Shown one piece after another: positions 8,249 through 17,505 of a stretch of 45,856 nucleotides of DNA. This DNA is from Candidatus Parendomicrobium reticulitermitis. GTDB taxonomy: Bacteria; Elusimicrobiota; Endomicrobiia; Endomicrobiales; Endomicrobiaceae. The position numbers were made by a program, and so were the translations under genes. The notes beneath the pieces were generated by a model. It saw only the letters and a program-made list of their open reading frames with translations. It did no database searches and was not told where the DNA came from. The DNA lies in NCBI GenBank assembly GCA_031287095.1, contig JAITTG010000054.1:1-45856 (forward strand). Reading direction: 5' to 3'. Numbering within the stretch: the first letter of the stretch is position 1; each line of letters starts with the position of its first letter.

Positions 8249-9868
8249 TCACGCAAGATATTTTTTCAATGTTTTGCGGACGGCGCCTGCGCCTGCCAAC
8301 ATTTCTTTAAAATACCCTTCTATTCTTTCGCCTAATCCTGCTTTGTATAAATCGCTGCCGAAGATTTTTGTATTGGAGAGTATCGGCTGTAATTTGCCGT
8401 TTGATGTTTCCGGCTTTCCCAATTCCACGCCTTTTAACAAGGCTTTCAAATCTTCAAGCAAAGGGTCGGGACTTTGCGTAAAAGGTTTTCCTTCATCGTC
8501 AAGACCGATTAAATATCTGCACCAGCCTGCTATGGTTAATGGAATAAAAATCAATTTGTCTATATCCAAACCCTTTTGTCCGTATAATTTTATTGTCTCG
8601 CCGAAACGAATGCCCAATTTTTGAGAAGTGTCCGTCGCAATTCTTTGCGGAGTGTCGGGTATATTTGGATTTGGAAAACGCACTGTGAGAACTTCTTTTA
8701 TAAAGTCTGCAGGTTTTATTATGCCCGGGTCAACAACAACAGGCATACCCTCGTCATAGCCTACTTTATTGATGATTTTAAATAAGTCCTCGTCTTTGAC
8801 TTCTGACGAAATGGAAGTAAAACCAAAAATTGAACCGAAAATCGCAAGAACTGTATGCAAAGGATTTAAGCAAGTGCATACTTTCATCTTTTCCACTTTG
8901 TCCACAGTCTCTCTATCGGTAAAATAAACGCCCGCTTTTTCAAGAGGGGGTCTGCCGTTTGGAAAATCGTCTTCTATAACCAAATATTGAGCCTCTTCTG
9001 TATTTACAAAAACTGCGGATTTGCCGCCTCTGCCTATGTCTATAAGTTCCGTATTTGCAAAACCTACAGCCTTTAATTGCTCTTGAACTTTCGGCGCGGG
9101 ATACGGCGTAATTTTATCTATCATACTCCAAGGAAAAGAAATTTTAGATTTGTCCGCAAGATAATCAACAAAACCTTGCTCAACAAATCCTCTTTTTTGC
9201 CATTCTTTGGCTATATCAAACAACGCGGCTTTTAGCCTATCGCCGTTATGAGAGAAATTGTCCGTGCTTACAAGAGCAAGAGGCGAGGCTCCTTTTTTAT
9301 ATCTTTCGAACATCAAAGCGCAAAGTTTTGTCATAGCATGTATAGGAGAGGCGGCGCCCGCTTCAAATTCTTTGACAATATCGGGCTTAAAAGAGCCGTC
9401 TATGCTTTTTAAGTCATAACCTTTTTCCGTGATAGAAAGGGAAATCATTTGCAAAGACGGATTTGCAAAAATCTCTTTTAATCTGCTCCAAGAAGCGCTA
9501 TCGGCGCTGTCTGCCGCTATAGCCTCCGTAATGCTTGACACTACTTGAGACTTTATATTTCCGTCTGCTTTCATCACCACTTGTAATACAAGATTGTCAA
9601 AAGGTTTATAAACTTTGTCTATCATCTCATAAGCGAAAGGTTCGACAACTATAATACCTTTATCCGCCGCGCCCTTTTCAATCATCTCTTGAGCAAGGAC
9701 TGAATGAAAAGCCTTAAAAAGATTTCCCGATCCGAAATGCGCCCATACAGGCGACGCAAAAGTTTTTTTATAAAGCGTATCGGGAGCAAAATCCGCTACA
9801 TGAATACCCGCCTTTTGAAAATCCGCCTTATGCTCTATTACATATTTCTTGCTTTTTAGTTCTAACAT
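8249..9868 (-). CDS. uxuB: Mannitol dehydrogenase-family oxidoreductase, probable fructuronate reductase
   Basis: The 539-residue protein belongs to the polyol-specific long-chain dehydrogenase family. It has the N-terminal nucleotide-binding stretch VWAHFGSGNLFKAFH, the central VSTDNFSHNGDRLK and FPWSMIDKITPYP motifs, and the C-terminal KVCTCLNPLHTVLA segment with the family Lys, Asn and His. The predicted reaction is NADH-dependent reduction of D-fructuronate to D-mannonate in the cytoplasm. The assignment to UxuB rather than mannitol dehydrogenase rests on uxuA, which lies upstream on the same strand. The ATG at 9868 follows GGAG. The 348-bp gap between uxuA and uxuB is filled with repeats, so if they form one operon its internal leader is repeat-derived. 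Confidence 0.85.
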   Translation of the reverse strand: MLELKSKKYVIEHKADFQKAGIHVADFAPDTLYKKTFASPVWAHFGSGNLFKAFHSVLAQEMIEKGAADKGIIVVEPFAYEMIDKVYKPFDNLVLQVVMKADGNIKSQVVSSITEAIAADSADSASWSRLKEIFANPSLQMISLSITEKGYDLKSIDGSFKPDIVKEFEAGAASPIHAMTKLCALMFERYKKGASPLALVSTDNFSHNGDRLKAALFDIAKEWQKRGFVEQGFVDYLADKSKISFPWSMIDKITPYPAPKVQEQLKAVGFANTELIDIGRGGKSAVFVNTEEAQYLVIEDDFPNGRPPLEKAGVYFTDRETVDKVEKMKVCTCLNPLHTVLAIFGSIFGFTSISSEVKDEDLFKIINKVGYDEGMPVVVDPGIIKPADFIKEVLTVRFPNPNIPDTPQRIATDTSQKLGIRFGETIKLYGQKGLDIDKLIFIPLTIAGWCRYLIGLDDEGKPFTQSPDPLLEDLKALLKGVELGKPETSNGKLQPILSNTKIFGSDLYKAGLGERIEGYFKEMLAGAGAVRKTLKKYLA

Positions 9869-10216
9869 TTTAGTCTCCTTTTGTCCCCGCGCGCTCTTGC
9901 GTCCCTCTCCCTCTTTTCACTTCGCTTGAAGTCTCTATCCCGTAGGAGAGGGGAACAGAGACGAATTGATTTGCGGACAATACGGGGTTATTAACAGCAT
10001 TAAATCTCTTTGGGATTTTATAGGAAGCAATGACTTTAGATTATCCGTCTTGTTTATCAGAAAGCATCATTGCAGAGCGTTTCCTCAATTCCGCCATTCC
10101 CGAGCGTCTCTATTGGGAATCCGCTTTCTTTTTGTTTTTTTATTTGTTTTTGCCGCCTTTCCTCTTTGCCGTTTTTGTTTTGTCGTCTTTTATCTTTCTC
10201 CTTTTCTCTTTTCTTT
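9869..10216. repeat. uxuA-uxuB intergenic region with family A and family C elements
   Basis: Family A lies at about 9973-10022 (GGGGTTATTAACAGCATTAA core and an imperfect ATCTCTTTGGGAT hairpin), in leader orientation relative to uxuB. A stretch at 9905-9960 (CACTTCGCTTGAAGTCTCT) resembles sequence beside the family A copy at 3.3 kb. Family C (TTCCCGAGCGTCTCTATTGGGAA) is at 10098-10120. The rest is T-rich low-complexity sequence. I see no gene; plus-strand frames here are rich in Phe and Ser and look accidental. Confidence 0.7.
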
Positions 10217-11299
10217 CTATCCCTTTTTCACCTTTTCCAAGGCGTCCCATACTCCCCACAAATACATTATGCCCAAAGCCCTGTCGTAAAGACCATATCC
10301 CGGGTGAAGTCCCGCTTGTTTTTCTTCGTCCCAAATATGTCTTCCGTGGTCTGGACGGCAATATCCTTTAAAGCCTGCGTCATTATAGGCTTTGACAATC
10401 TCAACAATATCAAGAGAGCCGTCGCAAGCGCGGTGAGAACTTTCTGTAAAATCTCCATTAGGAAATCGCAAAACATTTCTTATATGCGCAAAATAGATTT
10501 TATCAACAAAAGTTCTGATAATGTCGGGTAAATCATTTGTGTCGGAAGAACCCAAAGATCCCGTGCAAAGAGTTAGCCCATTTGACGGGCTGTCAACCAA
10601 TTTCAAAAATTTTGCTATAGCCTCTTTGGAAGTGATAAGGCGGGGCAAACCAAAAATGTCCCAAGCAGGATCATCTGGATGTATAGCCATTTTTATTCCG
10701 CTTTCTTGCGCTACCGGTATAATTTCGCTTAAAAAGTATTTCAAATTATCCCAAAGATTATCTTTTGTGAAACCTTTATAAGCCTCAAAAAGTTGAGAGA
10801 GTTTTGCAAGCCTTTCAGGCTCCCAGCCCGGCATGCCTTCCAAACCTTTTTGCTTTTTCATATTTTCCAAAAACTCAAAAGGGTCTATGGACTCAATTTT
10901 GGATTTCTCGTAAAAAAGCGCGTTTGAGCCATCCGGCAAAGTATGATAAAGGTCAGTCCTTGTCCAGTCAAAAACAGGCATAAAGTTATAACAAATAACT
11001 TTCACGCCAGCCTTGCCTAACTTTTTAATAGTATTTTTATAATTTTCTATATACTTCTTTTTTGTAGGCAGTCCTAATTTAATGTCTTCATGGACATTCA
11101 CGCTTTCTACAACATCGCCGTTAAAACCCGCTTTTTTAATAGTTGCCATTTCTTTTTCAATTCTCTCAGCCGCCCAATCATCCCCGGCTTGAGCGTCATG
11201 AAGAGACCAAACTAAACCTGTAACTCCAGGAATTTGTTTGACAAATCTCAAAGGAATACTATCCAACTTTTCCCCATACCACCTAAAAGTCATTTGCAT
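10217..11299 (-). CDS. uxuA: Mannonate dehydratase
   Basis: The 360-residue protein starts with the family hallmark MTFRWYG followed by QIPGVTGLVWSLHD, and has VESVNVHEDIKLG, VICYNFMPVFDWTRTDL, MAIHPDDPAW, FAHIRNV, GYCRPDHGRH and the closing GYGLYDRALGIMYLWGVWDAL. UxuA is a TIM-barrel metal enzyme that dehydrates D-mannonate to 2-keto-3-deoxy-D-gluconate. The length matches the shorter 360-residue class. The ATG at 11299 follows GAGGAGG at 7 bases. With the following uxuB it gives the two middle steps of glucuronate breakdown. The isomerase (UxaC), KDG kinase and aldolase are not in the window. Confidence 0.93.
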   Translation of the reverse strand: MQMTFRWYGEKLDSIPLRFVKQIPGVTGLVWSLHDAQAGDDWAAERIEKEMATIKKAGFNGDVVESVNVHEDIKLGLPTKKKYIENYKNTIKKLGKAGVKVICYNFMPVFDWTRTDLYHTLPDGSNALFYEKSKIESIDPFEFLENMKKQKGLEGMPGWEPERLAKLSQLFEAYKGFTKDNLWDNLKYFLSEIIPVAQESGIKMAIHPDDPAWDIFGLPRLITSKEAIAKFLKLVDSPSNGLTLCTGSLGSSDTNDLPDIIRTFVDKIYFAHIRNVLRFPNGDFTESSHRACDGSLDIVEIVKAYNDAGFKGYCRPDHGRHIWDEEKQAGLHPGYGLYDRALGIMYLWGVWDALEKVKKG

Positions 11300-12265
11300 A
11301 AAATTGCCTCCTCTATTGAGAAAACACTGATTAACTAAACTTCTTTGACTCCGTCTGCGGGCTTGACCTGCAATGACAGATTAAAGATATTTGATGAATT
11401 AATCAGCCTCTCCTCATATATTCTACTGCTTGCAAAGTATATCAAATTCAAACAAACAGAGAAAATAAACAACAACAAACAACAGCAACGGCAACGGCTT
11501 CTCACAAGTTGCAGCCGCCGCGCGATGAATAAAGAGCGCAAGTCTGGCGGCGGGCGCGCGATGTGAGCGCCCTTTCCTTAAACAACAATAAAGGCAACGA
11601 CAACGCAATGAGCGCAAAACGGTAAAGACAATGGCAATAGTAACAGCATCAGTCTTGTCGTTTTGCGCTCCTTGTGTTTCTGAAACTTGCGAGAAGCCGT
11701 TGCCGTTGATGTTATTTTGTTTTCGGTGTGATTTGACAGGCAACGCAAATGGAAATTCCTAACAGGGATATATGAGAATGACGACAAAAGGAAACAGAGA
11801 AGATTGCAGGGCGCGCTCGCAATGGCGATGGTTTAAAAAAATATTTGATAAATTAATCAGCGTTTCATTAATAGACCTCTCGTATAATTGATATACAAAA
11901 AATGTAAGAATATAAGGTTGTTATTGTGGACTTGCTATTTATTGCGGGTTTGACCTGCGCGGTATAGAAAATATAAGCCATATTCAAATTAAGCGTCAAT
12001 CTCACAACCATGGTAAAGCCGCGCCTATTGCGTCATTCCCGAATGTTGCGCCCAGCGCGTCATTCCCGAATGTCTCTGTCGGGAATCCACTTTTGCCATT
12101 GCCTTTTTTAAATTGGATTCCCGATAACGAATTTCGGGAATGACGAATAAAAGGCTTGCCCTATTTTCAAGCGAGTTGATGACGACGGTAACTCGCTGTG
12201 CGCCCCGCGATTTCGCGCAAAATGACAATGTCCTTCTATTTTTATATGTTGGTTGCGCAAGAGGT
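11300..12265. repeat. 966-bp intergenic mosaic of families D, B, F, C and E
   Basis: No gene is supported. From left to right it holds a D half-copy (11353-11376), a long family B copy (about 11481-11735, inverted relative to 3.5 kb), an F segment (11858-11925) that resembles 41180-41240, another D-like stretch (11938-11960), a C pair (12031-12145) whose two arms can form a long hairpin, and an E segment (12233-12270) that matches 41253-41290 and runs into the purH stop codon. Adjacent F and E at 41 kb suggest the F-E unit here was split by later insertions. Confidence 0.65.
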
Positions 12266-13828
12266 CTAATGTTTGAAGTGGCGCATTGAGGTTGAAAGCA
12301 TTGTAATGTTTGATGAGTCTGCGGCTTTTATGGATTCTTCGTCTTTTATAGAGCCGCCGGGCTGGATTATTGCAGTTATGCCTGCTTTAGCGGCGGCTTC
12401 TACTACATCGGGAAACGGGAAAAAGGCGTCTGATGCTAATACTAATGGTTGTTTGGATATTGGCAAAGCGGCAAGTTCTTGTATTTCACTCATTTTCTTT
12501 AAAGCTATTTGGAGAGAATCTATTCTGCTCATTTGTCCCGCACCTACTCCTACGGTTTGTTTTCCTTTTACCAAAATTATGGCGTTTGATTTGACATTTT
12601 TACACACTTTCCATGCAAAATCTAATGATTCTTTTTCTTGGGTAGTAGGTTGTCTTTTAGTCATACATTTGATTTCTGACAAAAGACTATTGTCCCTGTC
12701 TTGAACAAGCATGCCGTCTGACATCATTCTATATTCAATCTCGTTTTCGTCAAATTTAAAAGGGATTTCTTGTATTAACAATCTGATATTTTTCTTTTTG
12801 GTTAAAATGTCTAAAGCTTCTTTTGAATAGGCAGGCGCTATTACGCATTCAACAAATAATTTTGCAATCTCAGTTGAAACCGCTTCATCAACAGGTCTAT
12901 TGAAAGCGACTATGCCGCCGAAAGCGCTGACGCTGTCGCATAGATAGGCTTTAAGATATGCGTCTTTGACGCTTTCCCCTTGCGCGCAGCCGCAGGGATT
13001 ATTGTGTTTTATTATGGCGCAGGCAGGATTGGAAAATTCATTTACTAAACGCCATGCGGCTTCTAAATCTAAATAATTATTGTATGAGAGTTCTTTGCCG
13101 TGCAATTGTTTTGCATTTACCGCCGCTGGTTTATTGCCGTGCATCCCATTGGAGTATAGAGCGGCTTGTTGATGAGGATTTTCCCCGTATCTTAAAGACG
13201 ATAATTTTTTTAATGGAATAGAGCCTTGCGTTGGAAATTTTTCATAAGTCAAATAATTTGAAATAAGGCTGTCATAATATGCCGTATGGCGGAAGGCTTT
13301 TGCGGCTAAATCCAATTTGAAATTATCGTTAATAGCATTGGCGCTCAATTTCTCAAGGATAGTTTGATAATCGCCGCTGTCGCAGATTACTAACACATCT
13401 TTGAAATTTTTTGCCGCAGCCCTTAAAAGAGCGACGCCGCCTATGTCTATATTTTCTATCACAGTCTGTTCTATTTTTTTGTCTTGCGGTTTTGGAATTT
13501 TGTTTATTGTATCTTCAAAAGGGTAGAGATTTACAACTACCATATCTATGGGAGATATATTGTGTTTTTTTAACTCTTCAATGTGGGCGCTATTTTTGCG
13601 TATGGCAAGAATGCCGCCGTGGATTTTTGGGTTTAGAGTTTTTACTCTGCCGTCAAGGATTTCTGGAAAGTCTGTGATTGTAGAGATTTCCGAGCAATCT
13701 ATACCATTATCTTTTAAGGTTTTTGAAGTTCCTCCGCTGGATATGATATTCCAGCCAAGTTTTTTTAAACCTTTGGCGAAATCTATGATTCCGCTTTTGT
13801 CTGATACGCTGATTAGGGCTGTGGGCAT
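12266..13828 (-). CDS. purH: Bifunctional AICAR formyltransferase / IMP cyclohydrolase
   Basis: PurH does the last two steps of purine synthesis, from AICAR to FAICAR to IMP. The N-terminal MGS-like cyclohydrolase domain shows SVSDKSGIIDFAKGL, SSGGTSKTL and TDFPEILDGRVKTLNPKIHG. The transformylase domain shows RYGENPHQQAALY, the ELSYNNYLDLEAAW region, KHNNPCGC, DAFFPFPDVVEAA and IIQPGGSIKD, and ends MRHFKH. I place the start at the ATG at 13828, giving 520 residues, because AAGGAG lies just before it and MPTALISVSDKSG is the family start. The frame stays open for 36 more codons upstream, but those read a family A repeat. The TAG stop lies inside a family E repeat. No other pur gene is adjacent. 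Confidence 0.95.
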   Translation of the reverse strand: MPTALISVSDKSGIIDFAKGLKKLGWNIISSGGTSKTLKDNGIDCSEISTITDFPEILDGRVKTLNPKIHGGILAIRKNSAHIEELKKHNISPIDMVVVNLYPFEDTINKIPKPQDKKIEQTVIENIDIGGVALLRAAAKNFKDVLVICDSGDYQTILEKLSANAINDNFKLDLAAKAFRHTAYYDSLISNYLTYEKFPTQGSIPLKKLSSLRYGENPHQQAALYSNGMHGNKPAAVNAKQLHGKELSYNNYLDLEAAWRLVNEFSNPACAIIKHNNPCGCAQGESVKDAYLKAYLCDSVSAFGGIVAFNRPVDEAVSTEIAKLFVECVIAPAYSKEALDILTKKKNIRLLIQEIPFKFDENEIEYRMMSDGMLVQDRDNSLLSEIKCMTKRQPTTQEKESLDFAWKVCKNVKSNAIILVKGKQTVGVGAGQMSRIDSLQIALKKMSEIQELAALPISKQPLVLASDAFFPFPDVVEAAAKAGITAIIQPGGSIKDEESIKAADSSNITMLSTSMRHFKH

Positions 13829-14250
13829 TTTATTCTCCTTGTTCCCGTATTGCCTTTCATACAATATAGGGTTATTGACGGCATTAAACCCCTTCGGGGT
13901 TTTAAATGAAGCGGGGGAGGGCTTCTCTCTCCGCATAGCCCTGCGGGCAATACGGGGTTATTAACAGCGTGAAACTTGAGAAACTTCTATTACTATCATA
14001 GTTAAGAGAAAGAAAAGAGGAAGAAGAAAAGACGGCAACGACCGTTTTGCGATTAAACACTCTCCTTGTCCCCTGCTACTGGGTATTGACGGTGTTAAAT
14101 CCCTTCGGGGTTAAATAAAACAAGGGAACTTCTATCCCCGCATAGCCCTACGGGCAATACGGGGTTATTAACTACATTAAATCCCTTCGGGATTTAGTGA
14201 TTTTGTAATCTTTTCTCTCTCCTCTTTCCTCGTTTCTTTTTATCTGCCGT
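13829..14250. repeat. Cluster of four family A elements upstream of purH
   Basis: Four family A units lie in the same orientation at about 13843-13904, 13931-13972, 14066-14118 and 14135-14197. Read on the minus strand, a full unit is a first hairpin AAATCCCGAAGGGATTT, a linker with GTTAATAACCCCGTATTG, and a second hairpin CCCGTAGGGCTATGCGGG. Individual units lack one or the other hairpin. No gene is seen between the RND gene stop and the purH start. The unit nearest purH ends a few bases before its Shine-Dalgarno. Confidence 0.8.
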
Positions 14251-17200
14251 TTATAGTCCTTTTTCTTCTAATTCTCGTTCGGTATAGTCAACCATTCTAT
14301 TGTCCGGTCTGCCCATCAATTTTCTTAGGAAACGGCGGAACCTGTCCATGTATTCAAAAACGGCGGGAACGAATACCAGCGTTAAAATTGTTGAACTGAT
14401 TATTCCGCCGATTACCACTATTCCCATACCTTTTCTAAACGCGCCTACCTCTGTAAGACCTAATGCAGTCGGTAGCATGCCGGCTATTAAGGCTATTGAA
14501 GTCATAAGGATTGGACGAAACCTTACTCTGCCCGCTCTTATTAGAGCTTCGCTGATTTCCATGCCGCCTCGGATTTTTTGTTGGGCATAGTCTATCAATA
14601 AAATAGAGTTCTTCGCCACTATGCCTAAAAGCATTACCATACCTATAGCGGTGAACATATCAAGAGGCTGATCTGTTACAAGCAAGGCTATGATGCCGCC
14701 TACGATAGCAAAAGGCAGCGCCGTCATAATGACGAAAGGCGTGATAATAGATTCGTATAAACTAGCCAAAACTAAGAAAATGAAAAGTAAAGCCATGCCT
14801 ACCGCAATCAATACGCTTACCATCATTTCAGCCATGCTCTCGGAATCGCCTGAAAGATTGAGATAAATATCTTTCCATTTTTCAGCATTTTCCGGTTTGG
14901 CTTTTTCTTCATTAAAAATTCTGACCGCTTCTTTTTGAGCAGGTCCTGTCAAACCGCCTTCTTTGAGATTAGCTTCAACGCTGATATAACGCGATTTGTC
15001 CTTTCTATATATAGCCGTAGGTCCGCCTGCCTCCACAAGTCTTGCAACATTGTTAAGACTGACAAGCCTATTGTTGACATTGTATATATAGGCATTATCC
15101 AAATCTTTTATTATGTCTTTTTGAGATTCGGGCAACTGAACTTTTATATCGTATTCATTTCCGTTTTGTCTGAACTTTCCAGCAGTCGCGCCGTCTATCA
15201 TAGCTCTGATTTCTTTGCCCGCGTCAACTGTATTTATGCCCATTCTCTCCATTTTCACTTTATCTATGCGCACTTGCGTTTCGGGTTTGCCAAGTTGAAA
15301 ATTGGAATGAATATCGGCGATATACGGAATTTCTTTATATCTTTCCATAAGAACTCTCGAAACTTCGTATAAGAGGTCTAAGTCTGAACTTCCGGTCAAC
15401 TCAACTTGCAAAGCGCTGTCGGCGCCCATACCTTGAGAAGCCTTGATGGCAAAATCAATTTTATCTCCGTATATTTCGTTTAATTGTTCTCTGATTTTAT
15501 CTCTCATTTGAGCCGTCGTGACATTTCTTTTCTTTGAATCAACCATAGTCACGCTATAACTTGCCAAATTTGACCCATCGGACAGAAAACCCGAACTTCC
15601 TACCGAAGAAGATATTTTTTCAATAGACTCGTCTTTCATAAGCATATCTTCAATTTGTTTGGAATAAATGTTCATTTGTTCAAGAGAAGTGCCGGGTTTG
15701 CCTGTGGCTTCTATTGTAAATCTACCCCAATCCGAACTAGGCATAAAAGACATTTTTAAGTTTTTTACTCCGATAAAATATGTAAATACAAGTATGCCGA
15801 CTGCGGTCAATATAGTAAGAAGTCTAAAACGATTTCTTCTTGCTATTCTTGTGATGATAGAATTATAGAAAGCCAAAACCAGAGCAAAAATCTTTTCAAA
15901 CCAATCCACAGTCAAGAATCTAAAAACTCTCACAATAGCGCGGGAAAAATTTCTAATAGGTCCGCTCATTCTTTTTACTTGCTCTACTCTTTCATGAGTT
16001 GGAATTATATACGCGGAAAGCATAGGCGCTATAGTCAAAGCGTCCAAAATTGATATTGTCATTGCAAAAACAACAGTCAAACCGAACTCTCTAAAAAACT
16101 TGCCCATCATACCGCCCAAAAAACCTACGGGAGTAAACACCGCTATAACGGCGGCTGTGGTCGCGACTACGGCAAGAGTCACTTCGTGAACTCCGTCGAC
16201 TGAAGCCTGCACAGGGTCCTTGCCTTTTTGATAATGTCGAAATATGTTTTCCCGCACGACAATAGCGTCGTCTATCAGCAGTCCGACGGCAAGAGACAGA
16301 GACATCAAAGACAAGATATTTATGCTAAAGCCCGCCAAATACATAAATACGCAAGCGCCGATTAAACTATTAGGCAAGGCGAGAGCGGTGATAAAAGTTG
16401 AACGCCAACTGCCCAAAAAGAAATAGACGACTATAATAGCAAGAATAATTCCCTCTACAATAGTTCCCAATGTATCGGATATATTTTTTCTAATGCCGTC
16501 TGCGCCGTCATAAAGCAAAGTCAGTTGAGGACTTCCTTTTGCATTTTTATATTTTTCATTTAGGTCGTCTAATTTCTTTAAAAGCCCATCTGAAATTTTT
16601 ACATCATTGGATTTGGCTTGTTTAAAAATTATGAGCATAAGAGAAGGCTCGGTTAAGACGCCGCCGTCTTCCTGCCTTACGCTAAGCCGTCCGATAGAAG
16701 TTGTTTTTTGTCTTGTATCTTCAACAGAGGCAATATCCCTAATTTTTATTGGAATATCATTGCCTATAAAACTTACGATGACATCGTTTATATCTACTGG
16801 AGCGCCAAATTCCCCCATAGTTCTATACGCCATTTCAACGGGACCTCTGTCAACCGAGCCGGCTGGAACATTTAAACTGTTCAACATAATTTTGCCGGCT
16901 ATGGCGCTTAAACTGATTTGATAATCTTTGATTTTCTTTTTATCGGCATTGACATGGATTTCTCTTTTTGTTCCGCCGATTATATTTACGCTTGAAACTC
17001 CGTCAACTTGAGCGAGTTCATTTACAAGGATATTGTTGGCAAAATCATATATATCCACAGGCGACATATCGGCTTTTAAACTCATACCCATAACAGGCAT
17101 GGCGTTCATATCCATTTTCATAACAATCGGAGTCTCTATGTCGTCCGGCAGCGCTCTGACCGCTAGTCCTATAGCGTCTCTGACTTCTTGAGCGGCTACT

Positions 17201-17505
17201 TCCGCATTTTTTGACAAATTAAATTCTCCCATTACTATAGAGATATTATCATTACTTGTAGACCTGACATGCTTTATACCCGATATTCCGCTTATAGCGT
17301 CTTCTATAGGTCTTGAAACTTGCTGCTCAACTTCCGCCGCTCCCGCGCCTTCATAAGTGGTCATAACCAAAACATAAGGAAATTCCACATCGGGCATCAT
17401 ACGGACTGTCATTTGCTTATACGACACTATGCCAAGCGTTAAAACCGCAAGCAAAATAGCGACTATAAATGTTGGTCTTCTAATTGATACTGTTCCTAAA
17501 CTCAT
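14251..17505 (-). CDS. RND-type efflux pump inner-membrane transporter (AcrB/MdtB-like)
   Basis: The 1084-residue protein is the proton-driven transporter of a tripartite efflux pump. It begins MSLGTVSIRRPTFIVAILLAVL, the usual first RND helix. It has RPIEDAISGISG, a TM4 block GLLIDDAIVVRENIFRH with the paired Asp, GGMMGKFFREFGLTV, and a TM10 block GIVAKNSILLIDYAQQK with the conserved Lys. Two large periplasmic loops follow TM1 and TM7 as expected. The ATG at 17505 follows AAGGAG. It is the last gene of a TetR, small protein, TolC, RND series. The periplasmic membrane fusion partner is missing from the whole window. An HAE-1 (drug) rather than metal type is likely from the Asp-Asp and Lys pattern, but the substrate is unknown. 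Confidence 0.92.
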   Translation of the reverse strand: MSLGTVSIRRPTFIVAILLAVLTLGIVSYKQMTVRMMPDVEFPYVLVMTTYEGAGAAEVEQQVSRPIEDAISGISGIKHVRSTSNDNISIVMGEFNLSKNAEVAAQEVRDAIGLAVRALPDDIETPIVMKMDMNAMPVMGMSLKADMSPVDIYDFANNILVNELAQVDGVSSVNIIGGTKREIHVNADKKKIKDYQISLSAIAGKIMLNSLNVPAGSVDRGPVEMAYRTMGEFGAPVDINDVIVSFIGNDIPIKIRDIASVEDTRQKTTSIGRLSVRQEDGGVLTEPSLMLIIFKQAKSNDVKISDGLLKKLDDLNEKYKNAKGSPQLTLLYDGADGIRKNISDTLGTIVEGIILAIIVVYFFLGSWRSTFITALALPNSLIGACVFMYLAGFSINILSLMSLSLAVGLLIDDAIVVRENIFRHYQKGKDPVQASVDGVHEVTLAVVATTAAVIAVFTPVGFLGGMMGKFFREFGLTVVFAMTISILDALTIAPMLSAYIIPTHERVEQVKRMSGPIRNFSRAIVRVFRFLTVDWFEKIFALVLAFYNSIITRIARRNRFRLLTILTAVGILVFTYFIGVKNLKMSFMPSSDWGRFTIEATGKPGTSLEQMNIYSKQIEDMLMKDESIEKISSSVGSSGFLSDGSNLASYSVTMVDSKKRNVTTAQMRDKIREQLNEIYGDKIDFAIKASQGMGADSALQVELTGSSDLDLLYEVSRVLMERYKEIPYIADIHSNFQLGKPETQVRIDKVKMERMGINTVDAGKEIRAMIDGATAGKFRQNGNEYDIKVQLPESQKDIIKDLDNAYIYNVNNRLVSLNNVARLVEAGGPTAIYRKDKSRYISVEANLKEGGLTGPAQKEAVRIFNEEKAKPENAEKWKDIYLNLSGDSESMAEMMVSVLIAVGMALLFIFLVLASLYESIITPFVIMTALPFAIVGGIIALLVTDQPLDMFTAIGMVMLLGIVAKNSILLIDYAQQKIRGGMEISEALIRAGRVRFRPILMTSIALIAGMLPTALGLTEVGAFRKGMGIVVIGGIISSTILTLVFVPAVFEYMDRFRRFLRKLMGRPDNRMVDYTERELEEKGL

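Noticed and set aside
10030-10531. Overlapping plus-strand frames opposite uxuA
   Set aside because: They are rich in Phe, Ser and Leu from a pyrimidine-rich stretch and lie antisense to a clear gene.
11423-11743. Minus-strand open frame of 106 codons
   Set aside because: It is the same family B artefact as at 3.5 kb, in the inverted copy.
13829-13936. Upstream 36-codon extension of purH
   Set aside because: It is translated from family A; the ribosome site and the family alignment both support the start at 13828.
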